Source of the DNA: a virus
Reading direction: 5' to 3' (one strand)
DNA: 22,114 nucleotides
IMG/VR virus record: IMGVR_UViG_3300009187_000083
Location: 1 to 22,114 of that record
A program made the translations under genes and the position numbers. Of this stretch, positions 19,725 through 22,114 are shown one piece after another. Within the stretch, counting starts at the first letter, position 1, and the number at the start of each line of letters is the position of its first letter. The notes under the pieces were generated by a model. It was not told the DNA's origin, made no database searches, and saw only the letters and a list, made by a program, of their open reading frames with translations.

Positions 19725-19798
19725 TGGTGCCCCCACCCGGAATCGAACCAAGAATCCATGATTACAAATCAAGTGTTATACCATTTAACTATGGAGGC
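19725..19798 (-). tRNA. tRNA-Thr(TGT)
   Basis: Acceptor GCCTCCA/TGGGGGC, A73, encoded CCA, loop TTTGTAA. Reads ACA. One mismatch in the anticodon stem (CTTGA/TCATG) and G-U pairs in the T stem, so slightly degenerate but complete. Confidence 0.85.
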
Positions 19799-19802
19799 TA
19801 TA

Positions 19803-20060
19803 TTAAACTTCTTTCTTCTTACGACCGCGACGAAGCTTTGGCTTTTCAACTACTACTTCTGCAACCTTATCGCTTCCTGGTTCTGATGCAACTTGCTCAG
19901 GCATGCTATCGTCAGGATTCAAAAATACAGGTGCTCCTAGCTCAGTAATTTCGTTAAGAAGCTTATCATAGTGTGTAATAAATTCAATAGTACCGTCTTC
20001 ATATACGGTACGAGTACTATGCGCGCCTTCGAATGTGCTTACAATTACCTTCTCCGACAT
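19803..20060 (-). CDS. Hypothetical protein inside the tRNA array (85 aa)
   Basis: Begins MSEKVIVSTFEGAHSTRTVY; AGGAG precedes ATG 20060, and the longer frame would run into tRNA-Asn. N-terminal strands (KVIVSTFEG, RTVYEDGTIEFITHY), an acidic middle, and a basic tail PKLRRGRKKKEV that could bind nucleic acid. No family recognised. Confidence 0.7.
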   Translation of the reverse strand: MSEKVIVSTFEGAHSTRTVYEDGTIEFITHYDKLLNEITELGAPVFLNPDDSMPEQVASEPGSDKVAEVVVEKPKLRRGRKKKEV

Positions 20061-20077
20061 AATGTCTCCTATTAACT

Positions 20078-20152
20078 TGGCTCCCCGGGCTGGGATTGAA
20101 CCAGCGACCAAATGATTAACAGTCATCTACTCTACCGCTGAGCTACCAGGGA
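20078..20152 (-). tRNA. tRNA-Asn(GTT)
   Basis: Acceptor TCCCTGG/CCGGGGA, G73, encoded CCA, loop CTGTTAA. Reads AAC/AAU. Confidence 0.92.
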
Positions 20153-20157
20153 ATAAT

Positions 20158-20231
20158 TGGTTGCGGGACCTAGATTCGAACTAAGAACTCAGGCTTATGA
20201 GACCTGTGTGATGCCATTTCACTATCCCGCT
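20158..20231 (-). tRNA. tRNA-Met(CAT), A1·A72 mismatch
   Basis: Loop CTCATAA, anticodon CAT, encoded CCA. With standard arm lengths, positions 2-7 (GCGGGA) pair with 66-71 (TCCCGC), leaving A1 opposite A72 unpaired, a feature of initiator tRNAs. But the anticodon stem (CAGGT/GCCTG) lacks the three G-C pairs of fMet, and position 11:24 is T:A as in elongators. Elongator Met, initiator-like, or lysidine-modified Ile are all possible. Confidence 0.8.
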
Positions 20232-20239
20232 ATACGTAC

Positions 20240-20267
20240 ATTATAATACTTATCGAATATAAGTCAA
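20240..20267 (-). promoter_or_regulatory. Sigma70-type promoter within the tRNA array
   Basis: Minus strand TTGACT (20267-20262), 16-bp spacer, TATAAT (20245-20240), between tRNA-Trp and tRNA-Met. Drives the Met to Val group and the downstream noncoding RNA region. Confidence 0.75.
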
Positions 20268-20269
20268 CT

Positions 20270-20343
20270 TGGACCCGGTGGAGAGAATCGAACTCCCACA
20301 TGCAGATTTGGAGGCTGCGGTTCTGCCATTAAACTACACCGGG
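20270..20343 (-). tRNA. tRNA-Trp(CCA) with U73
   Basis: Acceptor CCCGGTG/CACCGGG, encoded CCA, loop CTCCAAA. Reads UGG. Discriminator base is U where bacterial tRNA-Trp has G, and pair 31:39 is C·U. U73 and the C2:G71 pair are typical of tRNA-Gly, so this may derive from a tRNA-Gly body. Confidence 0.82.
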
Positions 20344-20346
20344 ATC

Positions 20347-20436
20347 TGGCGGAAGCGGTGAGATTCGAACTCACGGTGCCATTACTGACACGACAGTTTT
20401 CAAGACTGTTGATTTAAACCACTCATCCACACTTCC
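20347..20436 (-). tRNA. tRNA-Ser(TGA)
   Basis: Acceptor GGAAGTG/CGCTTCC, G73, encoded CCA, anticodon stem ACAGT/ACTGT, loop CTTGAAA, long variable arm. Reads UCA. Confidence 0.92.
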
Positions 20437-20440
20437 AAAC

Positions 20441-20632
20441 TTACTCGAACTCTTTCTGAATATAAAAATTAGCTACCTTTTCAGTCATCATACTAACAAT
20501 ATCGCCAAAACATCCTTCGAGTGTATATTTATTTTTAAGCTTACCGAGGCACTTAGTCCTAGTAAACGTATAAAAATCTTCGCGATGTTCTTTGTTGCTT
20601 ACGTCAAAGTTAATAACTGGATTAATTTTCAT
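20441..20632 (-). CDS. Small hypothetical protein inside the tRNA array (63 aa)
   Basis: Begins MKINPVINFDVSNKEHREDF. The longer frame would cover tRNA-Leu(TAG), so ATG 20632 is chosen; the site upstream is weak (GAGAAATAAT). FDVSNKEHREDFYTF.RT resembles a short protein family of T4-like phages (FD...KEHR..F..F). Unknown function. Confidence 0.6.
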   Translation of the reverse strand: MKINPVINFDVSNKEHREDFYTFTRTKCLGKLKNKYTLEGCFGDIVSMMTEKVANFYIQKEFE

Positions 20633-20646
20633 ATTATTTCTCAATT

Positions 20647-20729
20647 TGGTGCCCCAGGAGAGACTCGAACTCTCACGCTTTTGGCACTGGCTTCTAAGAC
20701 CAGCGTGTCTACCATTCCACCACCGGGGC
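20647..20729 (-). tRNA. tRNA-Leu(TAG)
   Basis: Acceptor GCCCCGG/CTGGGGC, A73, encoded CCA, anticodon stem CTGGT/GCCAG, loop CTTAGAA, long variable arm TGCCAAAAGCG. Reads CUA. The letters TAG are the anticodon, so this is not an amber suppressor. Confidence 0.92.
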
Positions 20730-20736
20730 GATAACA

Positions 20737-20830
20737 TGGTCCTCCCGACAGGACTCGAACCTGTAACGTGCCCCCATCTAGAGCCTATGCCGGGTATAAG
20801 CCGGGTGTTTTACCATTAAACTACAGGAGG
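20737..20830 (-). tRNA. Atypical tRNA, anticodon TAT (Ile AUA) with a long variable region
   Basis: Acceptor CCTCCTG/CGGGAGG, A73, encoded CCA, D stem GTTT/AAAC, T stem ACAGG/CCTGT all intact. The anticodon arm CCGG-CTTATAC-CCGG gives anticodon TAT. Between anticodon stem and T stem lie about 24 nt that can form GCTC/GGGC, like a class II tRNA (Leu, Ser, Tyr), which is not expected for tRNA-Ile. A near-direct repeat ACCCGGC occurs across the loop. First gene of the array after its promoter. Confidence 0.75.
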
Positions 20831-20850
20831 GATTTCCTAACAACAAATAC

Positions 20851-20879
20851 ATTATAGATGCATCAGAATTAAAAGTCAA
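20851..20879 (-). promoter_or_regulatory. Consensus sigma70 promoter at the head of the tRNA array
   Basis: Minus strand TTGACT (20879-20874), 17-bp spacer, TATAAT (20856-20851), 20 nt before the TAT-anticodon tRNA. It directly follows the regA stop codon. Confidence 0.85.
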
Positions 20880-21281
20880 CTACTTTGTTTTTCTGCCTAT
20901 ATTGTATTTTGCTACTAATTCCCACTCATGCTTTTCTTTATATGATAAAACTTTGATTTGAGATAGAGGTGCTGTTGGTTCTTGAGTTGCGCGGGGATCT
21001 ATAAGGTGTATGAGTTCCCATTCTGCAAGGAGATTGATAATAGCATTGCGACGTGCTATATCATCTTCGGAGAAATTAGAGGGCTTGCCGTCTAGAAGAA
21101 ATAGTTCTTTGAAATGAACTATGTAGTAGCGGCCTTGCTTATGAAGTATATGACAGGATTGATAGAGCTTTTTATCTTTTCTGGAGGCTACACCAATACG
21201 GGTTAGCGTTTCTCTTACTTTTAAAAAATCATCTTCTTCTACCAATCTTATTTCAATAAGATCGTCTATAGTGGTCATCAT
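20880..21281 (-). CDS. regA: RegA translational repressor of early genes (133 aa)
   Basis: Binds the start region of early mRNAs and blocks their translation. Strong match to T4 RegA: DFLKVRETLTRIGVASRKDK, YQSCHILHKQGRYYIVHFKE, EKHEWELVAKYNIG. T4 RegA has 122 residues; here ~9 more at the N-terminus if ATG 21281 is used (ATG 21278 is also possible). AAGGTG lies upstream. Overlaps gene 62 by 29 nt, so translation is coupled as in T4. Confidence 0.95.
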   Translation of the reverse strand: MMTTIDDLIEIRLVEEDDFLKVRETLTRIGVASRKDKKLYQSCHILHKQGRYYIVHFKELFLLDGKPSNFSEDDIARRNAIINLLAEWELIHLIDPRATQEPTAPLSQIKVLSYKEKHEWELVAKYNIGRKTK

Positions 21282-21660
21282 TCACCTTTTTTAGTTCTTG
21301 TTTTATAGTCTCTAACTGCTCAGCTGAAAGTATCGATAAGACTTGAGACGCCTTGTCAACATTATACTTATAATATTGACAAACAGCGGAAATATCTTCA
21401 CTTTCAACCTTCTTCACCCACTTTGCAAAACGCTTCTGAGGCCTGATACTATTTAGTAGATAATGAAACTGTAATTTCTTATCTACATTATTGTATCGGT
21501 TTATCTCATTCGCGTAGAGAATAGTATCGGGGAAATAAGATAGAGACTTATTAACTAAAAAAGGCACATACTCTTTTTCTACCAGCTCATCATTCTCTGA
21601 GCCAGTCATTAGATCTTTCTTGGTATAGTTTATTGCATTGACAAAATCAAACGGGTTCAT
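21253..21660 (-). CDS. 62: Sliding clamp loader small subunit, T4 gp62-type (135 aa)
   Basis: Partner of gp44 that loads the gp45 clamp on DNA. Begins MNPFDFVNAINYTKKDLMTG, with NKSLSYFPDTILYANEIN, LQFHYLLNSIRPQKRFAKW as in gp62 of distant T4 relatives. Shorter than T4 gp62 (187 aa), as in other exo-T-even phages. ATG overlaps the gp44 stop (ATGA). Confidence 0.92.
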   Translation of the reverse strand: MNPFDFVNAINYTKKDLMTGSENDELVEKEYVPFLVNKSLSYFPDTILYANEINRYNNVDKKLQFHYLLNSIRPQKRFAKWVKKVESEDISAVCQYYKYNVDKASQVLSILSAEQLETIKQELKKVNDDHYRRSY

Positions 21661-22114
21661 TTGAACTCTATTTCAACCATGACTTCGGTAAGGAATGCAA
21701 CCAGGTTAATTTCCTTATCAGCAACGAATGCTGAGTTGTACTGGTACTTTGCAATAAGAAGTACCAGTTGTGGGATAGAACTTGCTTTAACGTGTTCTGA
21801 TGCGGTATCATAAAAGGTCCTAAACAATACAGCATCTTCTACGTCTGAATGCTCTCCTACCCATTTTCTTACATTAGTAAAGCTTTTATCCTTAATAAAG
21901 GCTACTAAGTTTAAAAATTTAATCTCTTGAAAGTTAGATAGTATGCCAGAGTCAATACTACCCGTTGCACTATATCGCTGTAGCTCGTTAATAGTGCGGC
22001 GGAAGTCTGGAAAGTATCGTTCTACGAATGCAGCAAGAGTCTTACTATCGCTAGTAACGTTCTCGTCTTCTAGGATCTTTAGAAGTCTCTTGTAGAACTG
22101 CATAGCAAGCTTAG
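21657..22114 (-). CDS. 44: Sliding clamp loader large subunit gp44, C-terminal part (runs off window)
   Basis: Clamp-loader ATPase subunit; only the C-terminal ~150 residues are in the window. The first in-frame ATG is 22103, but the frame stays open to the window edge (KLAMQFYKR), so the gene continues beyond. AFVERYFPDFRRTINELQRYS matches the lid-domain region of T4 gp44, followed by the helical collar domain to VEIEFK. The Walker motifs lie outside the window. Coupled to gene 62 by ATGA. Confidence 0.92.
   Translation of the reverse strand, partial: KLAMQFYKRLLKILEDENVTSDSKTLAAFVERYFPDFRRTINELQRYSATGSIDSGILSNFQEIKFLNLVAFIKDKSFTNVRKWVGEHSDVEDAVLFRTFYDTASEHVKASSIPQLVLLIAKYQYNSAFVADKEINLVAFLTEVMVEIEFK

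Overview
The window comes from a T4-superfamily myovirus (contractile-tailed dsDNA phage). On the minus strand it carries the T4 replication core in T4 order: clamp loader gp44 (partial) and gp62, the translational repressor RegA, DNA polymerase gp43, recombinase UvsX and helicase gp41. Between and after these lie many small accessory genes of the kind found in cyanophages and other distant T4 relatives (Hsp20, an Sm-like protein, a KxDG/HxGH fusion protein, tiny membrane proteins). Base composition is mostly AT-rich. Strong sigma70-type promoters (TTGACT, 17 bp, TATAAT) suggest a proteobacterium-like host. Most phage tRNAs read A-ending codons, as expected for an AT-rich phage in a host of higher GC. 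The host cannot be named from this sequence.

Layout. (1) 1-4749, minus: early genes, mostly unknown and very short, in short translationally coupled operons. They include a SWIM zinc-finger protein, an AAA+ ATPase and an HExxH metallopeptidase, driven by repeated early promoters. In several of these the stop codon of the upstream gene lies inside the -35 box. (2) 4756-6097, plus: an island of two tandem paralogous one-helix membrane proteins and an LpxH-like metallophosphoesterase. (3) 6069-14739, minus: replication and recombination (second HExxH peptidase, gp41, uvsX, a DUF2384-like mini-antitoxin, conserved unknowns, the 642-aa fusion protein, gp43). (4) 14774-17474, minus: Sm-like protein, two membrane proteins, terminator, Hsp20, dCMP deaminase-like enzyme, small proteins and an AbrB-like protein. 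(5) 17533-18012, plus: a secreted HExxH peptidase. (6) 18009-20879, minus: 12 tRNA genes interleaved with small ORFs, an RNase H-like gene, and a noncoding stretch of about 440 nt with many hairpins that looks like a structured RNA. (7) 20880-22114, minus: regA, 62 and partial 44.

Two observations stand out. First, the polymerase reading frame is interrupted by one in-frame TAA that replaces the Ser of polymerase motif B (KxxxNSxYG), at the point where inteins insert in family B polymerases. The frame continues unchanged on both sides, no suppressor tRNA is visible, and the downstream ATG has no ribosome binding site. Second, the 19125-19562 region inside the tRNA array is a candidate for a new or divergent large phage noncoding RNA. 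Three HExxH proteins in 14 kb, an Ile(UAU)-type tRNA with a long variable arm, and stop codons embedded in promoters are further points of interest.
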